A DNA stretch of 64,000 bases from Ophthalmolycus amberensis (GCA_024529925.1 JAFEUB010000912.1:724501-788500), one strand, 5' to 3'. Shown: positions 37,731 to 49,505, counted from the stretch's first letter. The notes: a model not told the origin generated them from the letters alone. Made by a program: numbers and translations.

Positions 37731-39203
37731 TCAAGTCTTAATAGGGACCGAGGAGGTTACTTGGTATATCATCTCAGCAGATTTGTCTGGTCCGCTTTCC
37801 ACTATGTAACAATCATCATCCATATTCACTCCTGTTTTCCCATTCAGAGGAACCGCCCCTTGCCCTTTGTCCAGACCGACAGCCAGGACTTGGTTTTTCT
37901 TGATGTTACCAGAAACTGGAACGCCGAGTTTTCTCTCCCCATTCATCTGCGCCGCATTGGGACTTGTCACCGGCGTCACCATCTTTAGTCTGTAATGTTT
38001 GCCAGCTCGCACGTGCTTTGCCATAAACTCGTGGGCTTTGGCACATTTGTGCCTCTGTAGCAGCTGCGCAGTTTCAAAAGGAAGATGACAGACTCGACAC
38101 GGGAACCCATTTGATGCAGAGGACGTCTGCATTAGTTTGCTTGGTACACCCGATGTAGATTGTGTGGGCCTCTTCAGCTGCACAGAGGGAGGGGCAGCGA
38201 GCCCTTGGCTACTTCTATTGAATGCACTGGGACTCTGATGAAGCCCCTGCTTGCTTTTATTGTATGTACCGATTTTCTTATTTTCCAACTGCAGGGTGGA
38301 AGTCATAAGAGGCGATCGACTGCCTTTACCGGCAGCGCTGGGACTCTGGCCTTTCGACTGTAGATAGGAAGCGGCCCAAGGCCCATGAGCACTCGGACTC
38401 CTGGTTGTACTGGCTACAGATGCTGTCTTCAAAACCAGCGGTCTCGCGGTGATGATTCTGAATTTGGTAGTGGGGGTGTTGGGTGCTTTACAAACATGGA
38501 AGCGAGGCACTAACTTCTTGCTGGAGAGCAGCAGCCCACATCCTATACAGCCAGCTACTTTATCTGTGACATGAGAGCTGTGGTGGGAGATGAGGGAAGC
38601 CCGTGTTACAAAACACTGCCCACATTTAGCGCATATGTAAGGCTGTGTCTTGTTAAATTTGCGCATTGTTTGCAGCAACACAATAGGCTGGTAAAGTGTC
38701 CAAAGATCCACTGTAGGTGCACCTACACCTGCAAAAACGTTCTGCATATCTTTTTCACGAGGATTTGGGGGCAAAGACGCTTGTGACACAGAGTGCTGCA
38801 ATTGAGGCACTTGTGAGATCTGCGTAGACTGCGTGGGAACTTGTGGCATAGCAGCTGATGTAAAGGGCAGCATGGGCTTCACCGGTGCCTTCCAGACCAC
38901 CTCACCGGTCTGCAGTCGCTTCAGCTGCTCCTCCTCCAGTATGCGCTTCTCAATTCTGCGCTTCTTTATTGTTCCATGATCAAGCACTTGGTGACCCGGT
39001 TCATGTGTAGCGCTGTGGTCCAGCATGTTTCTGTATTCAACAAACTCGGTTCCACAGGAGCAGATGTGACTGGCAGCAGAACAAAAGTGTTCCTCGAGGC
39101 ATTTCCGATTTGCAAATATCTGTTCACAGCTGAAGCAAAACCGTCCAGCGTCCATCAAGTCTCTGCCCAAGCCGTCCTCCAGGACACTTCCTCTCTCCAT
39201 CAT
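37731..39203 (-). CDS. C2H2-type zinc-finger protein, few and atypical fingers (490 aa)
   Basis: A single coding exon; the first ATG is at 39203 (MMERGSVLEDG), just inside an exon whose acceptor (TTTATTTCCGACAG) ends at 39243. It has about five zinc-binding units: CFSCEQIFANRKCLEEHFC near the N-terminus, a C-x-C-G type finger (CSCGTEFVEYRNMLDHSATH), a 50-residue pair at 38490-38639 (CAKCGQCFVTR...HHSSH followed by CIGCGLLLSSKK...HVC), and a last CRVCHLPFETAQLL finger. A basic helix-like segment KKRRIEKRILEEEQLKRLQ lies between. The remainder is Ser/Pro/Thr-rich. The paired module and the C-x-C-G finger recur in the 991-residue gene to the right, so the two are probably paralogues. Function unknown; likely nuclear. 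Confidence 0.82.
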   Translation of the reverse strand: MMERGSVLEDGLGRDLMDAGRFCFSCEQIFANRKCLEEHFCSAASHICSCGTEFVEYRNMLDHSATHEPGHQVLDHGTIKKRRIEKRILEEEQLKRLQTGEVVWKAPVKPMLPFTSAAMPQVPTQSTQISQVPQLQHSVSQASLPPNPREKDMQNVFAGVGAPTVDLWTLYQPIVLLQTMRKFNKTQPYICAKCGQCFVTRASLISHHSSHVTDKVAGCIGCGLLLSSKKLVPRFHVCKAPNTPTTKFRIITARPLVLKTASVASTTRSPSAHGPWAASYLQSKGQSPSAAGKGSRSPLMTSTLQLENKKIGTYNKSKQGLHQSPSAFNRSSQGLAAPPSVQLKRPTQSTSGVPSKLMQTSSASNGFPCRVCHLPFETAQLLQRHKCAKAHEFMAKHVRAGKHYRLKMVTPVTSPNAAQMNGERKLGVPVSGNIKKNQVLAVGLDKGQGAVPLNGKTGVNMDDDCYIVESGPDKSAEMIYQVTSSVPIKT

Positions 39204-39299
39204 CAGGCTAAGTCTGTTCACCGTTTGTGTGGAGCAGCTTTGCTGTCGGAAATAAACAAAAATATATATTAAAAAAACATGGAAAAATATGTCATTTAG

Positions 39300-39960
39300 T
39301 TGTGACGTTACCTCATCGTTTAATGGTGACTGATGCTATCTGAATAAAGAGCTAGCTATGCTAACCGCTACACACAACGGCATGCTAAGCTAAGGAGAGA
39401 TGACTGGAACTTTCGACATCACTTACAGTTTCCTCCGAACATTTGCTCGACTCTGAAAGAGAGTCGAAACTTAGGAGACGAACAAATAAAAGTCTTAAAC
39501 TCATTAACGTTAACCAGATTATTTCTATATCATACACCCACAGGTTGTGAAATACATACCGTAGAGTGATCCATCCAATTACTAGGGTGGCATATTTACT
39601 GTACTATTATTCCATACTGCTTAATATCTGGAAGAAATACCTTAGCTAGACACGTTTTACAATTTATACCGTAATTTAGTTTAACGCGCCCTTGCCTCGC
39701 TTAAAACCTAGCATGCTAACGTTAGCCTCAACTAGCTCACGAACAATAACGTTAGCTTACCTTCACATAAATGTCAAAGTGTCGTGTTAATATTATGGTT
39801 TGTCCTTGCAACAAAACCGCACAAAGCTTGTCGATTGTCGTTTCGTGGGACACTCACATTCAGGCTAAACTTGCCGGTATTTAGACCGAGTAGGTGGCAG
39901 CTAGCCCACTAGCCACACCAAAAAACAAGAGGAAAGAGCCCACTCTTCTTCTACGGATGG
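39300..39960 (-). promoter_or_regulatory. Promoter and noncoding first exons of the 490-residue gene
   Basis: Minus-strand donors lie at 39755-39760 (TGTGAAG|GTAAGC) and near 39420-39425 (AAACT|GTAAGT), consistent with alternative noncoding first exons. The region holds the densest set of GCTAGC, GCTAAC and GTTAGC words in the window (39,345-39,395; 39,705-39,760; 39,898-39,915). Confidence 0.45.
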
Positions 39961-40209
39961 CGCGCTTCTACAGCAACACGTCCGGGTTCTGCATCATTAC
40001 AGTGACACCTGTCGACCGGAGGTGCTGATTCACCTCTGATGTTATTAGTGCGGTAGTTCTGCTGGGTGATTTTAGTCTGCGTTACACAAAGCAACATAAA
40101 TAATATTACTATGAGGCTGGCAGGTCATTCCTGACGTTGGAAACAGCCTTAGACAATCCCGTCAGATTTCCCTACCAGTGTAGTTTTTCTACAGTCAGCT
40201 TAGGTTTTT

Positions 40210-40700
40210 CCCCCAATTCAATTCAATTTATTTTTGTATAGCCCAAAATCACAAATTACAAATTTGCCTCAGAGGGCTTTACAATATGTACACATTTGAC
40301 ATCCTCTTGTCCCGGAACCCTCACATCGGAACAGGAAAAACTCCCCAAAAAACCCCTTTAACGGGGAGGAAAGAGGAAGAAACCTGTGGGAGAGCAATAG
40401 CGGAGGGATCCCTCTCCCAGGATGGACAGAAGTGCAATGATGTCATGTGTAGAACAGGATAGTGAATTACAACACATTCAATGTAATTACAGCACATTCA
40501 ATGTATGACACAACCACGACAGGAGGCAACACCTGGTCCAGGTTTAACCCGGATACACAGGAACCTGTGAGGCGAGAAAGCACAGAGACTCTGGTGAAGA
40601 AGCAGGTCAATAATGTGCATTAATGGTATCGGTAATATGAAATAGTAATGTGAGTAATAATAAAAGTGATATTAGCATTTGGAGTCAGCAGGGCCATGGG
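40210..40700. mobile_element. Non-LTR retrotransposon (LINE) 3' fragment, fish RTE/Expander type
   Basis: Starts with (CAATT)n and TTTATTTTTGTATAGCCCA, then CCTCAGAGGGCTTTACAAT, CAGGAAAAACTCCCC and GGATCCCTCTCCCAGGATGG. I know this string of words as one of the most frequent interspersed repeats of teleosts. The (AATTG)n run at the low-coordinate end suggests the element lies reversed. Family name from memory and uncertain; no open frame remains. Confidence 0.65.
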
Positions 40701-41912
40701 AGGAGGAAGGACCAGGGTCCAGTGAAAAGGTTTTCAATTTTAGAGGACTTATTATATGTATCCCATTTCAGAGGCATTGACAGAGCTGTAGACGGATTAC
40801 ATAAAAGTCTTGAATATAAATTAGGATCAAATTAAAGTTTAAGGAATTTCGATTATATAAACCTTGTGTGCAAGCATTTGTGATCCCATCCCCAAGGAGG
40901 GAAAACTAATTTTCCTACCCTTTGTTTGGATTTTCCTTTAAATTTAATTCAGTTCAATCAACACTTGTGAGAAGAAGACAAAAATATGGGTTTATTACTC
41001 GAGTACTATTGTAAGAGTAGTTTGTTTAAAAGCCTTACATTTAATGAAACATATGGCCAGATTAACCTGCTAGCTGTGATAAAGCCCACTGTTCCTCACA
41101 ATGTGCAATAACTAGTTTTTCTACGCTGGAATACTGATGAGCAACAGATATGCTGTGTGGTAATTTGATTAAAGTACAAATACAAAATTAAGTTGAATAA
41201 ATCAAACTAACATTTGACAAAGATGGTCCTCAAAACTGTCTGAAGATCCAGAAATAAAGTATGAGACATCGTGTACCATGTCAGTCGATGCTGTGCTTTA
41301 ATTGCGTTGTACAGACTTGTGAATATTCAAAGTCAAAGTAAACCTGTAGCTTTTAGGGGTCCTTGGGATATTGGTCATTCAGCCAGGACAGATGTACTAT
41401 ACGTCATTTATTTGTTTGCATACATAATGTAAAGGCATTAAGGCAAATGTATCAAATTAACTTTAAAACGCAAACCATTCATTTATGAAGAAGTATTTCT
41501 AAATTAAATCCTTCTAGAAGATACTGCACATTAAAATCTTGTGAACATAACAAATGACTTGTTCAATACTTTACATCAGGTCTCCCCAATGGTCCAGCTC
41601 AGAAAAACTAGTCTACAGGGTTTTTTTTAGGTTTAAAATTGTAATAAAGATCAAAATATGTTATTGTATGGTTTTCAGATTTCACCGTGGATCTTTGCAT
41701 GTTGCAACGAGCAAAACATGTACACATGTGACTCCCACGCCCTTTTGTCTTGGACTTGTATTAAAACAGGTACTTTATAAAGTACACCACTTTCTTTAGA
41801 AAATGTCTGTCTAACAAAAAAACTATCTGTATAATTTTGATGAGTAAAAGCCAGCACATAAAGAAGTGTGTGTGTGTAGTTCCAAATAAATCTTTAGCTT
41901 TACTTTGCCCCC

Positions 41913-41939
41913 AAAAAAAAAAAAAAAAAAAAAAAAAAA
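41913..41939. repeat. 27-base poly(A) homopolymer
   Basis: Uninterrupted A run flanked by CCCCC and CCCC. Possible retroposed tail or simple repeat; length likely unreliable. Confidence 0.9.
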
Positions 41940-42407
41940 CCCCAGCACATGAAACAAGGATGGATGCAACAAGAGTTATTTACTGGCTTGCATTTGAGAT
42001 ATTCGGTCCCGTACCACACAAAACGACAACATGTTTTAAAACTGGTATGTTTATTAACACCAGGAACAACAATCAGCTACATCAAACTCTGAGAGAAAAG
42101 TTTGAATACCAAATGTTAGGAAACATTTACAGGCTAATGAAGCTATTTAATAGAAAGAGATTAACTTGACAAAACTAAAAATGTACTGTACACCACGGTT
42201 CTTTTCCCCCCCCATTTTTTCTTTGTGACAAACTACGATGACACACTTCATAATAAATCAAAAATACACTCATCTGGTGGCTGTACAGTGGCACAAAAAA
42301 ATAAACCTAAGGAAACTACAATTGGCACATATGGAAAGAACGAGCTCTAATAAAAAGTGATTGGTTCTTATGTGCACCGCTCCCATGTTCGCCATTGTTT
42401 GCTGTCA

Positions 42408-45383
42408 TTACGCAGTCAGCTGTTCTTGTGTTTGGGGCTTCGTGTCGCCAGCCATGATGCGATGAATCCTCCTGCGGTGGTTTTTGAGTGATTTCAGGTT
42501 TGGGTAAGTACCCTGACAGACATCACAGCGATACGATTCAGACTGTTTGTGAGTAAGCAGGTGTTTCTGTAATCCATCCACGGTGCCGAACCAGCGAAGA
42601 CAAACGGGGCAACGCACGGGCTTGATGGCGGGCTTGCAAGCCCCACTCCTCTGGTGAAACATGAGACTGATGGAGTTTGGGAAGTCAGAGTTGCAGTGGG
42701 AACAGTGGTACGCTTTGGGTGAGTTTGTGGGATTTGTGACCCGCACACCTTTGCATCGATTCCAGGATAAGTGCCGTCGCAGGGAACAGCGAGTGGCGAA
42801 AGTGTTGCCGCATCGTGTGCACACAATCCGCTGCTGCTTCTTGGTTGGATTTGAAGCCTGCTCTGTGCGCAGTTGCTTGTGCGGAGGCGGACGCACTGAC
42901 CGAGATGGCTGCTGCTGCTGCTGCTTAGGCTGCTGCTGCTGAAATCTAAGTAGCAGAGGTTGTGATCGTTGTGGTTGAAGTCCCTTCAGCAGCTGGTGAT
43001 GACGGTGCATGTGGATCTGCAGATGAACTTCATAGTCCGCCCAGGAATTAACAGTCTCTCCACAAGTTGGACACGTGTAGGATTCCTGTGCGTGCTTCTG
43101 CAGGTGCTCCAGGAGAAGCCTCGGGGATGTAAATCCGACCCCACACTCGCACGTCACCCTCCGTGGAAGCACGGAGGGCAGTGACATGATGCCCCAGTTG
43201 CCTCCGTCGTCATCCTCCTTGGTCTGACAGTCCGTTGCAACGGCCGACATGGTCTGCTGCACGGGCCGTCTGTCCGCCTGTGCAGCATCTTCCATTGTTT
43301 GTTGCAACTGACATCTCTTTCTGTGCACCATCATGTTATCTTTGCGGTTAAAGGTCTTACCGCAGACAAAACAAGCAAACATTGGTTTCATATTGTTGCC
43401 GGTTAGCAGAGTGGCACCGTGACCGCCACTCTGAGCGACGTGTCCACGTGGCCTAAACCCGCACAGCCGTAGATGGCGCCTCAGAGTAGACGGGCGACTG
43501 TAGGTTTTCTGACATTTGTTACAAGGGTAACGTTTCACACCGTCTCGGATGAAATAGCGCAGGCTAGAGGTCTCTGCAGACTTCTTCACCGGTGGGTCGT
43601 TGCCAGCTTTCTTTGTAAAGCCAAGCACCTCCATTTCATTATCCAAGGGTATCGTCCACTCTCCTTCATCACTGTCTTGATCATCATCTTCTGCTGCATC
43701 CCAGCTGCTGTTTTCTTGTCCTTGCTGGAGCGAGATCCCACACAGAGAGGCCTCTTTTTGCTCCTCGTTCATGGAAGAGTTGGAGTAGAAAGGTGAGAAG
43801 CGATTTGCTGGATGAGTCCAGGCCGACTGTGAAACTGCAGACTGCGGGGAATTTGGAGAGGTGGCCTCTACCTTGATACGACCGGTAGCCTCAGTGCCCA
43901 CGGCAACATTCTTGTTGAGTTGAGATCCCGCATCCGTTTTGGCTTCACTGTTTGGTCTCAACACTGGCATTTGAATGGAGGGAGTGGCCTGCGACCCTGG
44001 GCCCTGACACCTGTGCATTTTGAGGTTCCACCTGCGTGCATAGCTGTGCTTGCACGATGGACAATAGAAGACTTTTTTTGAATTGTTTAGACTGTGGAAT
44101 GGCACTATTTTTTGGGGAAAAGGGGACTTTTTTTTTAAAGCGCTTGACAGCTGTATGGTTGCGTTTCCTAACTGAGGGCATACGTGATTGTCAGGTAGAG
44201 GCAGCCGCCCAATGATGAGCTGTTTGCAGCGACGACAACATTTAATCCTCTCTTTTTTGTGCAAGAAATGATGCTCTGTCAGTCTGTCCAAGTCTTGAAA
44301 CACCCTCCGACAGCGGCCACATTGATATCTCCCATATGGGCCGTTACTGCCAGGAGCCAGGAGCTTCTGACGGGTTTCAAGAAGCACAACAGGTGATAAA
44401 GTCTTTGTCAGAGAGACGACCCTTTTCTTACTGACCTCAAGAATCCTGCTGATGGATGGAGCTTTTGTCTTTATACCGGGTTTTGTGAGCAGCCGCCTCA
44501 GCTGTTCAATCGAGAGATCGTTTATCGGGGACACCTCAGGTTTTGCAACTGGCGTAATATCAACAGGGACAACTTCTTGTTTGGGGGTAACTGTGTTATT
44601 GTTCTGAGTCGGTGACAGAGGGGGTTGAAATTGCTTCATGTATGCTGATGCAAGCAGCTTCATTAGGGAGTTATTTCTGGGCAAACTGTCGTGCTTTTCG
44701 CTGCTGGGAACAGAATTTGTTTTGTCTTGCAAACAAATGTCCTCCACAGTCTCTGGTATTTGCTCTGCTGTGGCCGACATGGTCTCAAGTGGTTTCTCCC
44801 TCTGATCTTGAGGGGGTGTACACTGGCCTTGAGGAGCGGTTACTATGGAAATGCCATCCTCCAGGCTTACATCTGCTTTATGGTCCGTTAATGTGGGTAG
44901 TTCGACAGCTGGAAACCTTGAGGTAGAGGGGCAACTCAGAACCAAACCCGGCTGAGTCACAGTAGGAATGAACAGTACATGCGGGGAAGGAAAGACTTTC
45001 TCACACCCCGTTCCACTAGAGAGAACACTGTTACTATCCAGAGGTGGCAGAAGCTGTGGCTGAGCGACATGTGATCGCTTGTGCTGCAGCATAAGACTGA
45101 AGTCTTGAAACTCCTCTCCACAATCACAAATAAAAAAAGAAGGAGAATGGCTCTCGGGCAAGAGTGCCGGTGGACTGGGGAGCTCAGTAGACGAGTCCAT
45201 ACTTGCAAACAGTGTTTGACGTGGGCTGATGTTGGGCTGTGAAGGGGCAGGGACCTTGGAGAGTGCACCGGCATGGGTCGCCTGATGTACAAGCAAGGAG
45301 GCCAATCCAGTGAAGGTGACAGAACACGCCACACAACGGTACACTTTGGGGGTCGAAGTACTTCCCTGTAACCCGAGCATCAT
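42408..45383 (-). CDS. C2H2 zinc-finger protein with atypical fingers (991 aa)
   Basis: Single coding exon; ATG at 45383 (MMLGLQGSTSTPK), 38 bases inside an exon that begins at 45421 (acceptor GTGATTTACAG). About 13 zinc-binding units. Near the N-terminus are CVACSVTFTGLASLL...HQATH and a C-x-C-G finger (CDCGEEFQDFSLMLQHKRSH). In the middle, at 44178-44327, is a 50-residue pair: CGRCRRVFQDLDRL...HHFLH followed by CRRCKQLIIGRLP...HVC. Then come CPSCKHSYARRW, an acidic stretch, CNKCQKTYSRP, CFVCGKTFNRK, a second C-x-C-G finger (CECGVGFTSPRLL), and four more including the last, CDVCQGTYPNLKSL...RRRIH. A Gln-rich run lies at about 42,900-42,965. Several fingers end in Cys. The best local relative is the 490-residue gene. 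Probably a nuclear regulator; not identified further. Confidence 0.85.
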   Translation of the reverse strand: MMLGLQGSTSTPKVYRCVACSVTFTGLASLLVHQATHAGALSKVPAPSQPNISPRQTLFASMDSSTELPSPPALLPESHSPSFFICDCGEEFQDFSLMLQHKRSHVAQPQLLPPLDSNSVLSSGTGCEKVFPSPHVLFIPTVTQPGLVLSCPSTSRFPAVELPTLTDHKADVSLEDGISIVTAPQGQCTPPQDQREKPLETMSATAEQIPETVEDICLQDKTNSVPSSEKHDSLPRNNSLMKLLASAYMKQFQPPLSPTQNNNTVTPKQEVVPVDITPVAKPEVSPINDLSIEQLRRLLTKPGIKTKAPSISRILEVSKKRVVSLTKTLSPVVLLETRQKLLAPGSNGPYGRYQCGRCRRVFQDLDRLTEHHFLHKKERIKCCRRCKQLIIGRLPLPDNHVCPQLGNATIQLSSALKKKSPFPQKIVPFHSLNNSKKVFYCPSCKHSYARRWNLKMHRCQGPGSQATPSIQMPVLRPNSEAKTDAGSQLNKNVAVGTEATGRIKVEATSPNSPQSAVSQSAWTHPANRFSPFYSNSSMNEEQKEASLCGISLQQGQENSSWDAAEDDDQDSDEGEWTIPLDNEMEVLGFTKKAGNDPPVKKSAETSSLRYFIRDGVKRYPCNKCQKTYSRPSTLRRHLRLCGFRPRGHVAQSGGHGATLLTGNNMKPMFACFVCGKTFNRKDNMMVHRKRCQLQQTMEDAAQADRRPVQQTMSAVATDCQTKEDDDGGNWGIMSLPSVLPRRVTCECGVGFTSPRLLLEHLQKHAQESYTCPTCGETVNSWADYEVHLQIHMHRHHQLLKGLQPQRSQPLLLRFQQQQPKQQQQQPSRSVRPPPHKQLRTEQASNPTKKQQRIVCTRCGNTFATRCSLRRHLSWNRCKGVRVTNPTNSPKAYHCSHCNSDFPNSISLMFHQRSGACKPAIKPVRCPVCLRWFGTVDGLQKHLLTHKQSESYRCDVCQGTYPNLKSLKNHRRRIHRIMAGDTKPQTQEQLTA

Positions 45384-47068
45384 GGCAGCCAAAACGTATC
45401 AGGCAATCCAGGTGTTGTGGTCTGTAAATCACACACAACATACACAAAAACAATGTCATCAAGTGAAAATGGACACACAATCACAATTTGCTAAAATATG
45501 TTTTTTAACCTTCTACTAAGATACCTGTATACAAAATAACATATTTTCACATTCGTTTCACAGTTAAACACGGTTTAAACGTGGTTACATCGATGGAAAA
45601 CAAGCATGAGGAAACTATTGTACGGTAATATTATTTCATATTTTGTGTTTTTTAAAGAAACGTGTCAATTTGCATTGCACTATATGACGAGCAATATAGT
45701 TTGTGTCATGAGATATTACAATTTAACATTCCTACAAAACATTTTGAGACGGGGTTTTAGCAAAAGGGTCCAGCCGGAACAATGCCCGGTCAGATTCAAA
45801 GAGCCCTATATTGTAGGCCTGCAAATATGAAGAACAGACCCTGCTTAGCCAGTGCATTTTCTCCCAGCATCCAACTCAACAGAGCAACTGAGAGCTGCTC
45901 TGGATTGCAACAAGAGACACTCCCCCGCCTGCCCATGGTCAGCAAATCCATCAGGTCTTTCTGCAGAAATGGGATCACATCCCTGCAGACTTAGGCCTCA
46001 TTTCCACTGGCTTTGTATAGCATGCGTAGCCTCCAGGTGCAGGGAACAACCATGCAGTCATGCATACAGTGATCTTGGCTCCGAGTCTAACCGTGTCTAA
46101 CCGTCTTAAGATAGCTGTGTTGTTGATCAAAAATAATTTGTAGGACAAGTATGCCCATGTAATGCATTCATATATATTTTTTTAATTTTGAGGAAATAAT
46201 ATCCTGTTTTCTGTAATCACCCCCAAAATATATGCATTAAGTAATATAAAAAGCTCAAATAATGTAAAACGTATTACTACAGACTAATTATTAGAACCAG
46301 AATATCCTGTAGAACAGGAAGGACTACATTTTTGTTTTTACTGCTTAGTGTTCTTTGACTGCTCTGCATGCAACTTAGAATACATGAATCGGAATTGATT
46401 ATTCTTAAGTTTTGCTCCTCCTGAAAGACATTTAGGCATGTTCAGACCTCTCTCTTTACAGATTAGAAGACATTGCTGCTTGATTAGGAAAAATACACAC
46501 AAAAAACCAAAAGCACAGCATGAACTTAATTCAACCCGTAGATCTAAATATGAAGATGACATTACCGGGGAGGAGAGCCTTAAACGCGGCTTGAATTGTG
46601 TGAAGCAAAAGACCACCGAACATAAGGTGGAAGTGAACACTCAAAGAACCGCTGCCACGAAGAAACACGCCAGTTACCTCCAGAATATTGGGGATCTCAA
46701 GCCAAGTGTACGCTAGCCTGCTAATGACCACAATGCTAACGAGTATAGGGACGTTGTTTTACCAACAACACACTCTACCATCACGTAGTATCGTTTTTAC
46801 AAGATCTAATATTACGCAAATTAGCTTCTCACACGAGCACTATTCATCTGCTACCATTTGCTAGCTTGGCATCTGACCCTCTAGCGTACACAACCACCAA
46901 GATCTTGTTGAAACATCTCAGAGGGGGTTGCTAGTGAAAGCTAACCAGGGGGAAGGCCAGAGAAAGGGATAACTAACCCTTACAAGCTAACGTTAGCTAC
47001 CATGTCATACGGAGCAGCTTTTCCTGCACAATGACCAAACGTTCATTATCTTCCCGCAGCCTACTCAC
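45384..47068 (-). other. 5' UTR intron of the 991-residue gene
   Basis: Lies between the acceptor at 45422 and a strong donor (GAGGCTG|GTGAGTAGG) at 47061-47068. Contains no supported coding exon. GCTAGC, GCTAAC and GTTAGC words are frequent from 46,708 to 47,005. Confidence 0.6.
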
Positions 47069-47420
47069 CAGCCTCAGGAGCATACGGAGCATTGGGGTTT
47101 TTCCTCAAAGTGACTGTGCGGGAGGAGACGAAATGGCCCCGCAGACATCTGTACCCGGCTCTGCTCGCTTCTGTGGTTAACAAATGTGATGCTGTGCCAA
47201 AAGGAAGAGGCATCGAGTCGAGAGCTGCAGCTGCGGCAGGCGCGGAACAGAGCGACTCGTGGGGTTTATAAAGCGCATGCGCATTTCACCCAAGCGCCGT
47301 TGAGAAAAGCGCTGGGCGGCGCGGTGCGCATGGATGTAGGCGGTGCGCCATGGCTGCGCCCATCCAGGGCTGCGCCGCGGTGCGCTGCGGCCACAGTTGC
47401 AATTGCGGGCTCCTTCCTGA
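47069..47420 (-). promoter_or_regulatory. GC-rich promoter and noncoding first exon of the 991-residue gene
   Basis: The donor at 47061-47068 ends a noncoding exon that starts within this stretch. Base composition changes to GC- and CpG-rich at about 47,200-47,400 (GCGCATGCGC, CGCTGGGCGGCGCGGTGCGC and similar), the clearest CpG-island-like sequence in the window. GCGCATGCGC near 47,272 fits the NRF1 consensus. No TATA box. Confidence 0.55.
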
Positions 47421-47699
47421 AGCCCTAAAGGCAAACCTCTCTCACATGCAACTGAAATAATGCACAATGTATACCGAGCATACTACACATTCAGAAAACT
47501 ATTTTTGTTGCATTATCACAAATTTACCCAGATGTCAAACATAAAACCTTTTTTTCCCCAGGGCGGCCCTGAAGCATACCGTAGCCAATTACCATTTTTT
47601 GTTATCCCCTCATAATATTTGATGTAATATCGTCTTTGAGACACATATTCAGGCACAAATGAAGACAATGAATACAAATCCAATCTCAGAACCTACATC

Positions 47700-47903
47700 T
47701 ATCTACATCTACATCTACAACCTACATTTATACCTACATCTGTTCCACTTTTTTTGCTGCCCTTTTTTATTCTTTATATATATTTTGTTGTTGTTTATTG
47801 TAAATTTGTGTTTGTACATTGAGAGCGGAGTGGAAACCGGAGTCAAATTCCATGTATGCATAAGCATACATGGCCAATAAAGCTGATTCTGATTCTGATT
47901 CTT
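47700..47903 (+). mobile_element. LINE 3' end (CR1/Rex-Babar or L2 type)
   Basis: Ends in CATACATGGCCAATAAAGCT followed by (GATTCT)n, the typical 3' terminus of fish CR1/L2-group non-LTR retrotransposons, in which the tail is a short tandem repeat instead of poly(A). Upstream words GGAAACCGGAGTCAAATTCC fit the same terminus. No coding part remains; a (CTACAT)n run at 47,693-47,735 opens it. Confidence 0.65.
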
Positions 47904-49505
47904 AGAACCCATCCATCTGCCTGACTTTCCGAAAGATATGGTCTCTAACATGAGAGACAAAATCCTGGACATCGTGGCTGACCACCCCACGGTGAAAAAC
48001 ATCATCGTGCATACAGGAAGCTGTGACACTGTGAAACAACAGTCTGAAGTTCTGAAGCAAGACTTTATTGATCTGTTAAACACAGTCAGCTCTGTCAAGG
48101 CTGAGGTGTTTATCAGTGGCCCTCTTCCACCAGTCAGAGGAGGAGATGAAGGATTCAGCAGGCTGTTTGCACTGAACAAACGTCTGTCAACTGCATGTTC
48201 TGACCATTCAGGACATTTTATCAACAATTTCTACCTTTTCTGGGAGCGCAGACATAATTTTAAGGCACATGGAGTTTGCCTGAACAAGTCAGGGGTAAAA
48301 CTGTTTACCTCGAACCTATTTCTCTTCCTGCGTCATCCGCCTGTTCCTACTGCCAAGGACACGAGACGAGAGGAGTCTAAACAAGAGATAAAGAGCCAAG
48401 AGGAGGGGTCTCCAACCTCCTCATCAGGGGCCGCCTCTGATCTCCCACTTTCTCCACCCATCCGAGAGGAGTCTTTACCTCCCTCACCAGCACCTACTTC
48501 CACCCCCCAGACTCCATCCAGGTCCCCCTCCTCTCTACTCACACTCTGCCCATCCTCCCCCCACCTGGAGTTCACTGACCACATGAAAGAGCTGGTCATT
48601 GCTGGAACCAAACCCACTCCTCGCCACACTCCTCGACGTACAGCCCCACCCCCACCACTGGCTCAAAGTCCTCAGCCAGTTTTGACACAATCGGCGAAGT
48701 TAATTAAAGCGCCCTGCCCGTCCCCCACCTCCACTACGGCTCCACAACCATCCTGTCTCCCCTACCTGATTAAGGCAATCATTGATATCTTCTGGGTCCA
48801 GGCTACAAGGAAAAACTTGTCCACGCATTTATCTTCAGCAGACTGGACTACTGTAACGGTGTGTTTACAGGTCTCTGTAAAAAGTCCGTCAGAAAGCTGC
48901 AGCTGATTCAGAACGCTGCAGCTCGAGTCCTCACTAAGACCAGGAGGGTGGATCACATCACTCCAGTTCTAATGTCTTTGCACTGGCTTCCTGTCCAACA
49001 AAGAATTGACTTTAAAATCCTGCTGTTGGTTTACAAAGCACTGAATGGTTTAGGGCCAAAATACATCTCTGATCTGCTGCTACCTTATGAACCATCCCGA
49101 CCCCTCAGGTCGTCTGGGACCGGTCTACTTTCTGTTCCCAGAGTCAGAACTAAACATGGAGAAGCAGCGTTCAGTTCTTCTGCTCCACATATCTGGAACA
49201 AAGTCCCAGAAAGCTGCAGGTCTGCTGAGAGCCTCAGCTCCTTTAAATCAAGATTGAAGACTTTTCTGTTTGCTGCTGCTTTTGAACCAGATTCAATTAA
49301 TATATTAATCAATTTCTGCATTTTACGACTGTATTTTATTGCTTACACTGCTTTTTAGTGTTTTAATGACTGTTTTTAATGTTTCAATCAATGTTCTTAA
49401 TTGTTTTTAAATCTCCTTTTCTTTTGCCTTATGTTTTGATGTTTTTAATGTTTTTATGTGAAGCACTTGTTGAAATGTGCTGTACAAATAAACTTGCCTT
49501 GACAA
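47904..49505 (+). mobile_element. L2-type LINE, internally deleted (esterase-like ORF joined to the end of the reverse transcriptase)
   Basis: A frame from about 47,905 to 48,906 contains an SGNH-esterase-like region as in ORF1 of some L2/CR1 elements (IIVHTGSCDTVKQQSEVL, VFISGPLPPV, FINNFYLFWERR), then a Pro/Ser-rich linker. Next, in a shifted frame at about 48,810-49,310, comes the C-terminal end of the reverse transcriptase ORF (FIFSRLDYCNG, LQLIQNAAARVLTKTRR, LHWLPVQQRIDFKILLLVYK, FKSRLKTFLF). Most of the endonuclease and reverse-transcriptase core is missing, so it cannot move by itself. It ends with GTGCTGTACAAATAAACTTG near 49,475-49,495, a typical L2 3' end. Dead element. Confidence 0.75.

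Larger units (their letters stand above)
39990..42045. other. Intergenic, mostly repeats and AT-rich DNA
   Basis: No coding exon supported. Contains the interspersed repeat at 40210-40700 and a 27-base poly(A) run at 41913-41939. A TTTATT at 42050-42055 is a candidate minus-strand poly(A) signal for the gene ending at 42408. Confidence 0.4.
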
